Source: Thioalkalivibrio sp. ALJ7
Lineage (GTDB): Bacteria > Pseudomonadota > Gammaproteobacteria > Ectothiorhodospirales > Ectothiorhodospiraceae
DNA length: 64,000 nucleotides
Assembly (NCBI RefSeq): GCF_000376865.1
Contig: NZ_AQXQ01000012.1
Coordinates: 1 to 64,000, forward strand
Direction: 5' to 3'
The position numbers were made by a program, and so were the translations under genes. The notes beneath the pieces were generated by a model, which saw nothing but the letters and a program-made list of their open reading frames with translations, was not told the origin of the DNA and did no database searches. Shown piece after piece: positions 14,867-24,717 of this stretch (its first letter is position 1; the number at the start of each line of letters is the position of its first letter).

Positions 14867-17761
14867 TTACTGGCAGGCCTCGCAGTCCGGGTCGAGGATG
14901 GAACAGGCTTTCGGGGCCTCGGGCTCGGCTGCCTGCTGGCCGCCGGAGACGGCGTTCAGCTTGTTGGCGCGCGAGGAGTCGGCCACGGTGCTCTTTTCCA
15001 CGTGGGTCGCGCCCATGGAGCGCAGGTAGTAGGTCGTCTTCAGGCCGCGCACCCAGGCCAGCTTGTACAGGGCGTCCAGCTTGGGCCCGGAGGGCTCGGC
15101 CATGTAGAGGTTCAGGCTCTGCGCCTGGTCGATCCACTTCTGCCGGCGCGAGGCGGCCTCGACCAGCCAGCGGGTGTCCAGCTCGAACGCGGTGGCGTAC
15201 AGGGCCTTGATGTCCTCCGGTACGCGGTCCAGCGGCTGCACGGAGCCGTCGTAGTACTTGAGGTCGTTGACCATGACCTCGTCCCACAGCTCGCGGTCTT
15301 TCAGGTCGCGCACCAGGTACGGGTTGATCACGGTGAACTCGCCGGACAGGTTCGATTTGACGAACAGGTTCTGGTAGGTCGGCTCGATCGACTGGCTGAC
15401 CCCGCAGATGTTGGAGATGGTCGCGGTCGGCGCGATCGCCATGGTGTTGGAGTTGCGCATGCCGACCTTCTTCACCCGCTTGCGCAGCTTGTCCCACTCC
15501 AGGCGCTGGGTGGTGTCCATCTGCAGGTACTCGCCACGGGTCTCGGCCAGCTTGTCGATGGAGTCGATCGGCAGGATGCCCTGGCTCCACAGGCTGCCCG
15601 GGAAGCTCTCGTAGCGGCCACGCTCTTCGGCGAGATCGGTCGAGGCCTTGATGGCGTAGTAGGACACCGCCTCCATGGAGGTGTCGGCAAACTCCACCGC
15701 CGCCTCGGAGGCATACGGCACGCGCAGCTTGTACAGCGCGTCCTGGAAGCCCATGACCCCCAGCCCCACCGGGCGGTGGCGCAGGTTGGAGCGCCGCGCC
15801 TGCGGCACGGAGTAGTAGTTGTAGTCGATCACGTTGTCGAGCATGCGCATGGCGGTGTTCACCGTCTGCTCCAGCTTGGGCAGGTCCAGCTCGCCGGCCT
15901 CGTTCACATGCGCGGCCAGGTTGATCGAGCCCAGGTTGCACACCGCGATCTCGTCATCCGAGGTGTTCAGGGTGATCTCGGTGCACAGGTTCGAGCTGTG
16001 GACCACGCCGGTGTGTTGCTGCGGGCTGCGCAGGTTGCACGGGTCCTTGAAGGTCATCCACGGATGGCCGGTCTCGAACAGCATGCCGAGCATCTTCCGC
16101 CACAGGTCCACGGCCTTCATGGTCTTGTGCACGCGCAGCTCGCCGCGCGCGGCCTTCTCTTCGTATTCGCAGTAGCGCTTTTCGAACTCGGCGCCGACCA
16201 GGTCGTGCAGGTCCGGGGTCTCGTTCGGGGAGAACAGGGTCCAGTCGCCGTCCTCGGCGATCCGCTTCATGAACAGGTCCGGTATCCAGTTGGCGCTGTT
16301 CATGTCGTGGGTGCGGCGACGGTCGTCGCCGGTGTTCTTGCGCAGCTCGATGAACTCCTCGACATCGATGTGCCAGCTCTCGAGGTAGGCGCACACGGCG
16401 CCCTTGCGCTTGCCGCCCTGGTTCACCGCCACGGCGGTGTCGTTGGCGACCTTCAGGAACGGGACCACGCCCTGCGACTTGCCGTTGGTGCCCTTGATGT
16501 GGGCGCCCATACCGCGCACGCGGGTCCAGTCGTTGCCCAGGCCACCGGCAAACTTGGACAGCAGCGCGTTGTCGCGGATGGCGCTGTAGATGCCGTCCAG
16601 GTCGTCCGGGACGCTGGTCAGGTAGCAGCTGGAGAGCTGCGGGCGCAGGGTGCCGGAGTTGAACAGGGTCGGCGTGGAGCTCATGAAGTCGAACGAGCTC
16701 AGCAGGTTGTAGAACTCGATCGCGCGCGCCTCGCGGTCGATCTCGTTGATCGCCAGGCCCATCGCCACGCGCATGAAGAACGCCTGCGGCAGCTCGAAGC
16801 GGGTGCCATCGCTGTGGATGAAGTAGCGGTCGTACAGGGTCTGCAGGCCGAGGTAGGTGAACTGCAGGTCGCGCTCCGGCTTGATCGCCGCGCCCAGCTT
16901 GTCGAGGTCGTAGCGGGTCAGCTCGCTGTCGACCAGCTCCAGATCGGCGGCGCGCTTGATGTAGGCGCCGAAGTATTCGGCGTAGCGCTCGGCCAGCTGG
17001 GCCTGGGTGGCCTCTTCCGGACGGCCATGCACGAAGCTCAGGGCCTCGCGGCGCAGCGCGTCCATCAGCAACCGGGCGGTGACCTCGGAGTAGTTCGGCT
17101 CCTGCTCGATCATCACGCGTGCAGCCATCACCAGCGCGGTGGCCACGTCCTTCTCGGCCACGCCGTCGAACAGGTTGCGGCGCGCCTCGGTCAGGATCTT
17201 CTCGCCATCGACCTGCTCGATGCCGTCACAGGCCTCGGCCACCACCGCCTGCAGACGCGCCTCGTCCAGCGGGGCCTGGGTGCCGTCGGCCCGGGTTACG
17301 TTCAGCACGACGGCGGCGGCCTGCTCGTCTTCACCCAGCTCCGCGGCCTCGGCGGCGCGCTTCTGCGCCTGCTGTTCGCGGTAGATCACGTAGGCCCGCG
17401 CGACCTTGTGGTGGCCGCCGCGCATCAGGGCCAGTTCCACCTGGTCCTGGATGTCCTCGATGTGCACCGTCATGCCCTGGGTACCGGCACGGCGGAACAG
17501 GCTGTCGACCACCTGGCCGGCGACCTCCTTGGAGATCTCGTGGATGCGACGGCTGGCCGCGGCATTGCCGCCCTCCACCGCGAGGAAGGCCTTGGTCACC
17601 GCCACCTCGATCTTGGACGCATCGAAGCCGGTGACCTTGCCATTACGGCGAATCACCTGATGCTGGCCCGGGCTGGTCGCCAGGACCTCGGCCGACGGTT
17701 CGGCTTGCGGCGGGTACTGGGTGCCCTCCTGGGCTTCGGCGGTGTAGGGTTCGCTGTTCAT
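14867..17761 (-). CDS. nrdA: class Ia ribonucleotide reductase, alpha subunit with two ATP cones
   Basis: 964 residues. Catalytic subunit that makes dNDPs. Two ATP-cone domains are stacked at the N-terminus (about 35-130, [19 protein letters not shown]; and about 150-245, [16 protein letters not shown]), where most relatives have one. Active-site residues are visible: Cys in LSSCYLTS, Asn-x-Cys-x-Glu in NLCTEITLN, Cys in CNLGSINL, and the C-terminal redox pair in DPDCEACQ. nrdB follows on the same strand. Upstream DNA has DnaA boxes and possible NrdR boxes. Confidence 0.95.
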   Translation of the reverse strand: MNSEPYTAEAQEGTQYPPQAEPSAEVLATSPGQHQVIRRNGKVTGFDASKIEVAVTKAFLAVEGGNAAASRRIHEISKEVAGQVVDSLFRRAGTQGMTVHIEDIQDQVELALMRGGHHKVARAYVIYREQQAQKRAAEAAELGEDEQAAAVVLNVTRADGTQAPLDEARLQAVVAEACDGIEQVDGEKILTEARRNLFDGVAEKDVATALVMAARVMIEQEPNYSEVTARLLMDALRREALSFVHGRPEEATQAQLAERYAEYFGAYIKRAADLELVDSELTRYDLDKLGAAIKPERDLQFTYLGLQTLYDRYFIHSDGTRFELPQAFFMRVAMGLAINEIDREARAIEFYNLLSSFDFMSSTPTLFNSGTLRPQLSSCYLTSVPDDLDGIYSAIRDNALLSKFAGGLGNDWTRVRGMGAHIKGTNGKSQGVVPFLKVANDTAVAVNQGGKRKGAVCAYLESWHIDVEEFIELRKNTGDDRRRTHDMNSANWIPDLFMKRIAEDGDWTLFSPNETPDLHDLVGAEFEKRYCEYEEKAARGELRVHKTMKAVDLWRKMLGMLFETGHPWMTFKDPCNLRSPQQHTGVVHSSNLCTEITLNTSDDEIAVCNLGSINLAAHVNEAGELDLPKLEQTVNTAMRMLDNVIDYNYYSVPQARRSNLRHRPVGLGVMGFQDALYKLRVPYASEAAVEFADTSMEAVSYYAIKASTDLAEERGRYESFPGSLWSQGILPIDSIDKLAETRGEYLQMDTTQRLEWDKLRKRVKKVGMRNSNTMAIAPTATISNICGVSQSIEPTYQNLFVKSNLSGEFTVINPYLVRDLKDRELWDEVMVNDLKYYDGSVQPLDRVPEDIKALYATAFELDTRWLVEAASRRQKWIDQAQSLNLYMAEPSGPKLDALYKLAWVRGLKTTYYLRSMGATHVEKSTVADSSRANKLNAVSGGQQAAEPEAPKACSILDPDCEACQ

Positions 17762-17798
17762 GACGGGCCTCGTGCGCTGGTGTTGGATCGAACGTGGA

Positions 17799-17848
17799 AT
17801 ACTATAGATCGGGGATCGGGAACTTCATAGCCACTACATATTGTATCC
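17799..17848 (-). promoter_or_regulatory. possible NrdR boxes upstream of nrdA
   Basis: AATACTATAGAT (17799-17810) and CTACATATTGTAT (17834-17846) each resemble the short AT-rich palindrome bound by NrdR, the repressor of reductase genes. They lie 40-90 bases upstream of the nrdA start. The spacing is not the usual three helical turns, so the call is tentative. Confidence 0.4.
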
Positions 17849-17885
17849 CGAGAAAGAACAACAGGCGGACAAGCCGTGGGCAAGC

Positions 17886-17950
17886 TGTGGATAAAAACGG
17901 CCATTGCCCGTCCTGTCGCCATTCCCGGGCGAGCACCCGAGTTATCCACC
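17886..17950. promoter_or_regulatory. pair of DnaA boxes upstream of nrdA
   Basis: TGTGGATAA at 17886-17894 is a perfect DnaA box, and TTATCCACC at 17942-17950 is one base off. They face each other about 125-190 bases upstream of nrdA. DnaA control of nrdAB is established in Escherichia coli, so these are likely functional here too. Confidence 0.6.
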
Positions 17951-18147
17951 AAACCCTGATGTAGTGACTCACGGGCCGGTCTCTCCGGGCGGCGCAGTCA
18001 TGAAAATGTCTTATGGTCCGCGATTACTGAAATCGAGGGCCCTGACCGTTGGATGCCGACAGCGATCCCGCCGTTCCCGCGATGCCTGTGACCCCGTTGG
18101 ACAAAGCCCCGCGCCGTCCCAATAATTCCCGGCATTCGAGGCCCTAG

Positions 18148-18444
18148 GGAAACACTGATTAATGCACGCGCTCGCGTTGGCACCCCAGGTTTTCCGAGAC
18201 AAGGCGCGTCGTGCAGCGGGTAGTGGTTCTACCCGCAAGCGGCGCAACGCAGGATCGGGGAACCTGGGGTGCCAACCCCCACAAGCTATTGAAAGACGGG
18301 GATCGGCCGCCCGTTGTTGATCAAAAACGGGCGCGCGCACGGCGTTGCGGTTCCCTTGTGCAGAATGACTGCACGGCAGTCGCCGCGCCTTGTTCGCACG
18401 CAAAAGTGACTCGAGCGCGAGCGCGTGCATTAATCAGTGTTTCC
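18148..18444. mobile_element. MITE, IS5-like, with CTAG target duplication
   Basis: 297 bases bounded by perfect 29-base inverted repeats (outer end GGAAACACTGATTAATGC). CTAG lies directly outside both ends, as a four-base target duplication of the type left by IS5-group elements. There is no gene inside. The interior has two more stems: GTTGGCACCCCAGG (18176-18189) with its complement at 18263-18276, and GCGGGTAG/CTACCCGC near 18217-18237. It sits between the nrdA promoter region and trxB. Confidence 0.85.
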
Positions 18445-18626
18445 CTAGATCCGAACCCGGCCACCCCCACGAGCTCGGGGCGCGCCGCCGGCCTCCACGT
18501 GGGCCATGGGCCACAACGCGACTCACGCCGGCAGCCCCCGGAACCCGGACACTGCGCCGTGATCAGGTATCGTGTGCAACACCCGCAGTGACGGCCCGAC
18601 CGCCACTGCCACCGAATTCAATGTGA

Positions 18627-19775
<1,149 letters not shown>

Positions 19776-19778
19776 GCC

Positions 19779-21023
19779 GTGAACGCCGAGGGCGACACCG
19801 GGGCACCGAGCCCACCGGCGGAGGAACCGGCGGAGCGCATCGAGTTGCGTGATGGCCTGGCGGACGTCGACCCGGCCGCCTGGGATGCCCTGACCGGCGG
19901 CACCGAGCCGTTCCTGCGTCATGCCTTTCTGGAGGGCCTGGAGCGCCACGAGTGCCTGGGCCGCCAGTTCGGCTGGTTCCCGCAGCATGTGCTGATCTTC
20001 CGCGACGACCAGCTCGTCGCGGCCGCACCCGCCTATGCCAAGACCAACAACTACGGCGAGTTCGTGTTCGACTTCGCCTGGGAAGGCGCGTGGAACCGCC
20101 ACGGGCTGAACTACTACCCCAAGCTGGTCGTCTCCGTGCCCTACACCCCGGCCACCGGGCCGCGCCTGCTGGTGCATCCGGAGGCGCCGGACTTCGACCA
20201 CCTGCGCACCCTGCTCGTGCGCGCCCTGGTCACCCATGGGCGCGAGCTGAACGCCTCGGGCGTGAACGTCCTGTTCCCGACCCAGGACGATCTAGAGGTG
20301 ACCCGCGAGATGGGGCTGCCCGAGCGCATGGGCTGCCAGTACCACTGGACCAATGCCGACTACGCAGGCTTCGATGACTTCCTGGCCGCGCTTAGCTCGA
20401 AGAAGCGCAAGAACATCAAGCGCGAACGTCGCCGCGTCAACGAGGCCGGCATCGAGTTCCGCACGCTGACCGGGGCCACCGGATCGCCCGAGGACTGGGC
20501 GCGCTTCCACCGCTTCTACGTCGACACCTTCGAGAAGCACATGGGCATCCCGACCCTGTCGGAGGCCTTCTTTGTAGAGACCGCCACCGAGCTTGGTGAT
20601 CAGGTCGTGCTGTTCGAGGCACGACGGCCAACGGGGACGGGATCAGACGCGACCGACGAAGGCGAAACCATCGCCGCGGCGCTTTGCTACCGCAGCCACG
20701 ACACCCTTTACGGGCGCTTCTGGGGCTGCACCGAGGAGCTGGCCGACCTGCACTTCGAGACCTGCTATTACCAGGGCATCGAGTTCTGCATTCGCGAGGG
20801 GCTCACTCGCTTCGAGCCCGGCGCCCAGGGCGAGCACAAGATCCCGCGCGGCTTCCTGCCGACGCCCACCTACTCCGCCCACATGATCCTGACCGAGGGC
20901 TTCGAACAGCCGGTACGCGACTTCTGCGAACGCGAGGCGGCCATGATGCGCGCCCAGTGCGAACGCCTGCACGAACACTCGCCCTACCGCCAGCCCCAAC
21001 CCGACGATGCCCCCAACACCTGA
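19779..21023 (+). CDS. GNAT-fold protein of the COG3146 (peptidogalycan biosynthesis-like) family
   Basis: 414 residues from GTG at 19779, three bases after trxB. Two FemAB/GNAT-like halves are recognisable. Motifs include SSKKRKNIKRERRRV, which binds acyl donors in this family, FYVDTFEKHMGIPTLSEAFF, and the C-terminal FEPGAQGEHKIPRGFLPTPTYSAH. Relatives are annotated as N-acyltransferases or peptidoglycan-bridge-like enzymes without proven substrate. Close spacing with trxB suggests one transcript. Its position before aat, another aminoacyl-transferase with a related fold, is notable. Confidence 0.8.
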   Translation: MNAEGDTGAPSPPAEEPAERIELRDGLADVDPAAWDALTGGTEPFLRHAFLEGLERHECLGRQFGWFPQHVLIFRDDQLVAAAPAYAKTNNYGEFVFDFAWEGAWNRHGLNYYPKLVVSVPYTPATGPRLLVHPEAPDFDHLRTLLVRALVTHGRELNASGVNVLFPTQDDLEVTREMGLPERMGCQYHWTNADYAGFDDFLAALSSKKRKNIKRERRRVNEAGIEFRTLTGATGSPEDWARFHRFYVDTFEKHMGIPTLSEAFFVETATELGDQVVLFEARRPTGTGSDATDEGETIAAALCYRSHDTLYGRFWGCTEELADLHFETCYYQGIEFCIREGLTRFEPGAQGEHKIPRGFLPTPTYSAHMILTEGFEQPVRDFCEREAAMMRAQCERLHEHSPYRQPQPDDAPNT

Positions 21024-21034
21024 CCAACCCCCAC

Positions 21035-21125
21035 CTGTGGGAGCGGGCTTGCCCGCGAAGCCCCTGCCCGCGCTGGAGCCCGCCACAGACCATTCGCCTG
21101 CAAGCAGGCTCCCACGGAACACAGG
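21035..21125. repeat. REP/BIME element between the GNAT gene and aat
   Basis: TGTGGGAGCGGGCTTGCCCG followed by GCGAAG and, about 50 bases on, CAGGCTCCCAC form an imperfect inverted pair. The head sequence recurs at 21937 and in reverse at 21994, so it belongs to a dispersed REP family. Confidence 0.7.
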
Positions 21126-21158
21126 TCTCCCATCTCCTGCGCCAACAGGAGCCACCCC

Positions 21159-21914
21159 ATGAACTCCGGCCCACAGATCACGCTGCCCTGGCTGGACCCC
21201 GAGCACCCAGAGGCGCCGTTCCCGGACCCGGCGCATGCCCTGCCCGAGCCCAACGGCCTGCTCGCGGCCGGGGGCGACCTCTCCGTGCCGCGGCTGCTGA
21301 ACGCCTACCGCCACGGGATCTTCCCCTGGTTCGAGGCCGGGCAACCGATCCTGTGGTGGAGCCCGGACCCGCGCGCGGTGCTGGAACCGAGCCGGTTCCA
21401 CCTGCACCGCAGCCTGAAGAAGGCGATCCGCAATCGTGGTTACCGCGTCAGTTTCGACTGCGCCTTCGAGGCGGTCATCCAGGGCTGCGCGGCGCCGCGC
21501 GAATACGCCGAAGGGACCTGGATCACCTCCAGCATGCAGCAGGCGTATATCGCACTGCATCGCACGGGACACGCGCACTCGGTGGAGGTGTGGGACGGCC
21601 CGCGCCTGATTGGGGGACTGTACGGGGTGAGCGTGGGGCGGCTGTTCTGCGGCGAGTCGATGTTCTCGCGCGAGCGGGACGCCTCCAAGATCGCCCTGGC
21701 CTGGCTATGCCGCCACCTGGTCGCCTGGGACTGGCCGCTGATCGACGTGCAGATGGAAACCCCCCACCTGCTGAACCTGGGCGCCGAACGCCTGCCCCGC
21801 CACGAATTCCTGGCGCGCATCCGCGAGATCGCCGACGCGCCCATCCCGCCAGGCCCCTGGCAAACCGATCCCGCCTTGAGCCCCCTGGATATCGGCTGGA
21901 ACACCGCCGCATAA
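21159..21914 (+). CDS. aat: leucyl/phenylalanyl-tRNA-protein transferase
   Basis: 251 residues. The enzyme adds Leu or Phe to the N-terminus of proteins that begin with Arg or Lys, marking them for ClpS/ClpAP. The N-terminal signature is [20 protein letters not shown], followed by GIFPWF and [14 protein letters not shown]. The central [26 protein letters not shown] is the conserved catalytic core. AGGAG lies upstream of the ATG. It follows a REP element, and another REP cluster follows it. Confidence 0.95.
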   Translation: MNSGPQITLPWLDPEHPEAPFPDPAHALPEPNGLLAAGGDLSVPRLLNAYRHGIFPWFEAGQPILWWSPDPRAVLEPSRFHLHRSLKKAIRNRGYRVSFDCAFEAVIQGCAAPREYAEGTWITSSMQQAYIALHRTGHAHSVEVWDGPRLIGGLYGVSVGRLFCGESMFSRERDASKIALAWLCRHLVAWDWPLIDVQMETPHLLNLGAERLPRHEFLARIREIADAPIPPGPWQTDPALSPLDIGWNTAA

Positions 21915-21936
21915 CAGCAGCGGCGCCCATGCCCTT

Positions 21937-22017
21937 TGTGGGAGCGGGCTTGCCCGCGAATGGGTCTTGCCCAGTTTCGCCGCGGGCGGGGGCTTCGCGG
22001 GCAAGCCCGCTCCCACA
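21937..22017. repeat. paired inverted REP sequences (BIME)
   Basis: A 24-base sequence beginning TGTGGGAGCGGGCTTGCC at 21937-21960 is repeated exactly, in inverse orientation, at 21994-22017. The pair could form a stable stem-loop after aat and may act as its terminator or as a gyrase/IHF target. Confidence 0.85.
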
Positions 22018-22076
22018 GACCTCTCCCACAGACCTTTCCCACAGACCTTTCCCACAGACCTTTCCCACAGGCCACT
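22012..22076. repeat. 13-base tandem repeat, five copies
   Basis: CCCACAG starts at 22012, 22025, 22038, 22051 and 22064. The unit is CCCACAGACCTTT with minor changes in the first and last copies. It grows out of the end of the BIME at 21994-22017 and probably arose by slippage on it. Confidence 0.9.
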
Positions 22077-22119
22077 GCCGCAGCCCCGCCACAGAGCTCC
22101 CTCCCCACTCGCCCCCGCC

Positions 22120-22225
22120 CCCGTCACTGCGAGGAGGCGCAGCCGACGTGGCAGTCGGTTGGGGGTATCCCAGCGCCGAGGACTGCATTGGGAGATTGCT
22201 TCGCGCTGATCGCAATGACGGGATG
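22120..22225. repeat. family-C palindromic repeat (GTCATTGCGAG type)
   Basis: CGTCACTGCGAGGAGGCGCA at one end and GCAATGACGGGAT at the other frame a roughly 100-base inverted element. Closely related units lie at 23020-23390, 26010-26420, 29200-29430, 29810-30110 and 47095-47255. Confidence 0.8.
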
Positions 22226-22318
22226 GTGGAGCAACCGGGAGCCCCCACCTCCAGCCCTTTGCTCCGGCCGAGGGTGCTTTATACTCCCGGCCATCGGGGA
22301 ACCGAACGGGAGATTCGG

Positions 22319-22993
22319 GTGGGCAAGGCATATCAGGGGGAATGGCGGACCATAGCGCTCAACGGCCTGCGCGCGGGCTTGCTGCTGGCTCTGGCCGCGA
22401 TCACGGCAGGGTGTGCGATGCTCGCGCCCTCCCCGCCCCAGGATCAGAGCAATATCTGCGAGATCTTCCGCGAACAGCCGCGCTGGTACGACTACGCCCG
22501 CGATTCCGAACAAGAATGGGGCACGCCCATCGCGACCCAGATGTCCTTCATCCAGCAGGAGTCCTCGTTCCGCAGCCATGTGCGCCCGGATCGCGAACGC
22601 GTGCTGGGCTTCATCCCCTGGAGCCGCCCCTCGTCCGCCTATGGCTATGCCCAGGCGCAGGACCCGGTCTGGGGTGAATACCAGGAACAGGCGGGCAGCC
22701 GCTTCGCGCGGCGCACGCACATGAAGCACGCCACCGACTTCATCGGCTGGTACAACGCCCGGACCCAGCGCATGACCGGCGTCTCGCTGAACAACCCCGA
22801 GCACCTGTACCTCGCTTACCACGAAGGCCAGGGCGGCTACAGCCGCGGGAGTTACCAGAATAAACCGCAGGTGCGATCCGCAGCCCAACAGGTCGCCCAA
22901 CGCGCAAGCCGCTACGAGTCCCAGCTCTCCAGCTGCGAATCCGAGTTCCAATGCCGACGCTTCTACCAGATCTGGCCGTTCTGTCGACAGTAG
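22319..22993 (+). CDS. lipoprotein with transglycosylase SLT-like domain
   Basis: 224 residues from GTG at 22319, chosen because GGGAG lies six bases upstream. The N-terminus is a lipoprotein signal: Arg, hydrophobic core (GLLLALAA) and lipobox ITAGC. The mature domain has TQMSFIQQESSFRSHVRP, where the Glu of QQES is the expected catalytic acid of lysozyme-like lytic transglycosylases, followed by SSAYGYAQAQ and HLYLAYHEGQGGYSRGSY. It should cleave or bind murein at the outer-membrane inner face. A -10-like TATACT lies at 22280-22285. Confidence 0.82.
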   Translation: MGKAYQGEWRTIALNGLRAGLLLALAAITAGCAMLAPSPPQDQSNICEIFREQPRWYDYARDSEQEWGTPIATQMSFIQQESSFRSHVRPDRERVLGFIPWSRPSSAYGYAQAQDPVWGEYQEQAGSRFARRTHMKHATDFIGWYNARTQRMTGVSLNNPEHLYLAYHEGQGGYSRGSYQNKPQVRSAAQQVAQRASRYESQLSSCESEFQCRRFYQIWPFCRQ

Positions 22994-23019
22994 CCGAAAC
23001 CGCCTCCAGAGTCGTTTAA

Positions 23020-23390
23020 CAGATCGTCATCGCGAGGACCGCTACGCGGTCTACCGGGGAACCCCAACGTCGGGGCAACCCCGACCGACTGCCACGTCGG
23101 CTTTGCCTCCTCGCAGTGACCGAGGGGCATATTCACGAGGGCTCCAACACCCGGTCATTGCGAGCGCCGCGAAGCAATCTCTCGGGGAACCCCAACATCG
23201 GGGCAACCCCGCCCGACTGCCACGTCGGCTGCGCCGCCTCGCAGTGACGGGCATATGGGTTCCCGGCCAATCCACCATCCCGTCATTGCGAGCAGCGCGA
23301 AGCAATCTCCCAATGCAATCCTCGGCGCCGGGATAACCCCCAACCGACTGCCACGTCGGCTTTGCCTCCTCGCAGTGACGAAACCCGGGC
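23020..23390. repeat. cluster of three family-C palindromic repeats
   Basis: Three units follow each other (about 23025-23120, 23155-23250, 23280-23385). Each is framed by GTCATTGCGAG or GTCATCGCGAG and by TCGCAGTGACG, with ACTGCCACGTCGG inside. No gene is present between the lipoprotein and gloA. Confidence 0.8.
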
Positions 23391-23478
23391 CCGAAGGCGT
23401 GACGGCCGTACTTGAGGGAACCTGCCCCATCGTGTTCCAGTCTTCGGATTACCCTTTTTCGGAATACAAGGACGAACC

Positions 23479-23979
23479 ATGAGCGAGCAACCGACCACCG
23501 GCTTCCGCATCAACCACACCATGCTGCGCGTGAAGGACCCGCAGAAGGCCCTGGATTTCTACCAGCGCGTCTTCGGCATGCAACTGGTCAAGACCCTCGA
23601 TTTCCCCGAGTTCGAGTTCACGCTCTACTTCCTGGCGAAAATCGGCGAGGACGAGCCACAGCCGCCGAAGGACGAAGGCGAGGCCACCCGCTGGATGTTC
23701 AGCCAGCGCGGCATCCTTGAGCTGACCTATAACTACGGCACCGAGAAAGACGCGGACTTCCACTACCACGACGGCAACGAAGAACCCCAGGGCTTCGGCC
23801 ACATTTGCTTCTCTGTGCCCGACCTGGACGCGGCCGTGCGCTGGTTCGACGACAACAATGTGGAGTTCGTGAAACGCCCCGACGAGGGCGGCCTGAAGGA
23901 CATCGCCTTCGTGAAGGACCTTGACGGCTACTGGATCGAGATCCTCGAACCCAGCCGTCTGACGGGGCTGGGGCGGTAG
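23479..23979 (+). CDS. gloA: lactoylglutathione lyase (glyoxalase I)
   Basis: 166 residues. It isomerises the hemithioacetal of methylglyoxal and glutathione to S-lactoylglutathione in the cytoplasm. The four metal ligands are visible: His in RINHTMLRV, Glu in ILELTYNYG, His in GFGHICFSV and Glu in YWIEILEP. KALDFYQRVFGMQLV is the family signature. The length is nearer that of the longer zinc-type enzymes than the short nickel-type ones, but metal preference cannot be decided from sequence alone. Confidence 0.95.
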   Translation: MSEQPTTGFRINHTMLRVKDPQKALDFYQRVFGMQLVKTLDFPEFEFTLYFLAKIGEDEPQPPKDEGEATRWMFSQRGILELTYNYGTEKDADFHYHDGNEEPQGFGHICFSVPDLDAAVRWFDDNNVEFVKRPDEGGLKDIAFVKDLDGYWIEILEPSRLTGLGR

Positions 23980-24175
23980 GCCCCACTGCCAACCGAGCGG
24001 GTAGCACCGTCAGTGTTGCCCGCCACCGGCGCTGGCGGGGCTTCGCGCGCGAGCGCGCTCCTACAGGATTGGGGCTAGGCCTGGCTCATTGGGAAAGGCC
24101 AGCGATTCACCGAAGTCGAACCATCGTGCTCATATCTCGGGTTCGAATCCCGGAAATCTCGGGGGCCAGACATGC

Positions 24176-24200
24176 GAAAGGGGCCACTCGGGCCCCCTTT
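24176..24200 (-). terminator. terminator after tRNA-Ser
   Basis: On the minus strand AAAGGGGGCC, a five-base loop and GGCCCCTTTCG form a stem directly downstream of the tRNA 3' end. Confidence 0.65.
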
Positions 24201-24208
24201 GCAGGATT

Positions 24209-24299
24209 TGGCGGAGAGTGAGGGATTCGAACCCTCGATGGGCTTTTGACCCATACTCCCTTAGCAGGGGAGCGCCTTCGACCACTCGGCCAACTCTCC
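24209..24299 (-). tRNA. tRNA-Ser (anticodon GCU)
   Basis: Read on the minus strand, the 91-base sequence begins GGAGAGTTGGCCGAG and ends GGTTCGAATCCC ... CTCTCCGCCA with an encoded CCA. The anticodon loop CTGCTAA gives GCT, so it reads AGC/AGU codons. The long variable arm (GGGAGTATGGGTCAAAAGCCCAT region) is typical of class II serine tRNAs. It lies downstream of csrA, an arrangement common in gammaproteobacteria. Confidence 0.95.
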
Positions 24300-24394
24300 G
24301 GAAACGGGGCACAGGATAAGGCCTTGGGCCGCCAAATGAAAGGCCCGGCAGGCCGATTCGGGCCTCCGGGCCGTCTACTACCCCTGCGGTAGGT

Positions 24395-24649
24395 TCAGTC
24401 TTCGCGTGCGGCTGCCGCAGCACCGCCAGCGCCGGTGTTTCCACCGCTGGAGGTTCCGCTACCCTCATCGCTATCCGCCACGTTCGATTCCCGCTGAATG
24501 CGCTGGAAGATCTCCTCGCGGTGGACGGCGACGTCCTGGGGCGCGTTGATGCCGATACGAACCTGATTGCCCTTGACCCCCAGGACGGTGACGGATACGT
24601 CTTCGCCGATCATGAGGGTCTCGCCCACACGTCGAGTCAAAATGAGCAT
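24395..24649 (-). CDS. csrA: carbon storage regulator CsrA with C-terminal extension
   Basis: 84 residues from the ATG at 24649 ([15 protein letters not shown]), with GGAG six bases upstream. The first 60 residues form the full CsrA/RsmA RNA-binding fold, including the LTRR and [11 protein letters not shown] elements that bind GGA motifs in mRNA leaders. The last 24 residues are a Gly/Ser/Ala-rich tail not found in the 61-residue E. coli protein. It stands between lysC and tRNA-Ser, the standard gammaproteobacterial order. Confidence 0.95.
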   Translation of the reverse strand: MLILTRRVGETLMIGEDVSVTVLGVKGNQVRIGINAPQDVAVHREEIFQRIQRESNVADSDEGSGTSSGGNTGAGGAAAAARED

Positions 24650-24717
24650 GCTCTTCTCCGCAGTGCCTGTGTCGGACGCAGTCGGTCGTCCGGTAACCGT
24701 TTTACGGTCTGTCATCC

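Noticed and set aside
14828-17830. Long open frame antisense to nrdA
   Set aside because: It has no motif, its composition mirrors the opposite strand of nrdA, and nrdA shows every catalytic residue.
20684-22993. A very long plus-strand open frame covering the end of the GNAT gene, aat and the lipoprotein gene
   Set aside because: Only its last 224 codons have lipoprotein and transglycosylase features. The rest is an out-of-frame reading of aat and of repeats, typical of GC-rich DNA.
24135-24170. tRNA-like T-arm (GGGTTCGAATCCC) next to tRNA-Ser
   Set aside because: No acceptor stem, CCA or anticodon arm can be built around it. It may be a leftover of an old integration, but not a gene.
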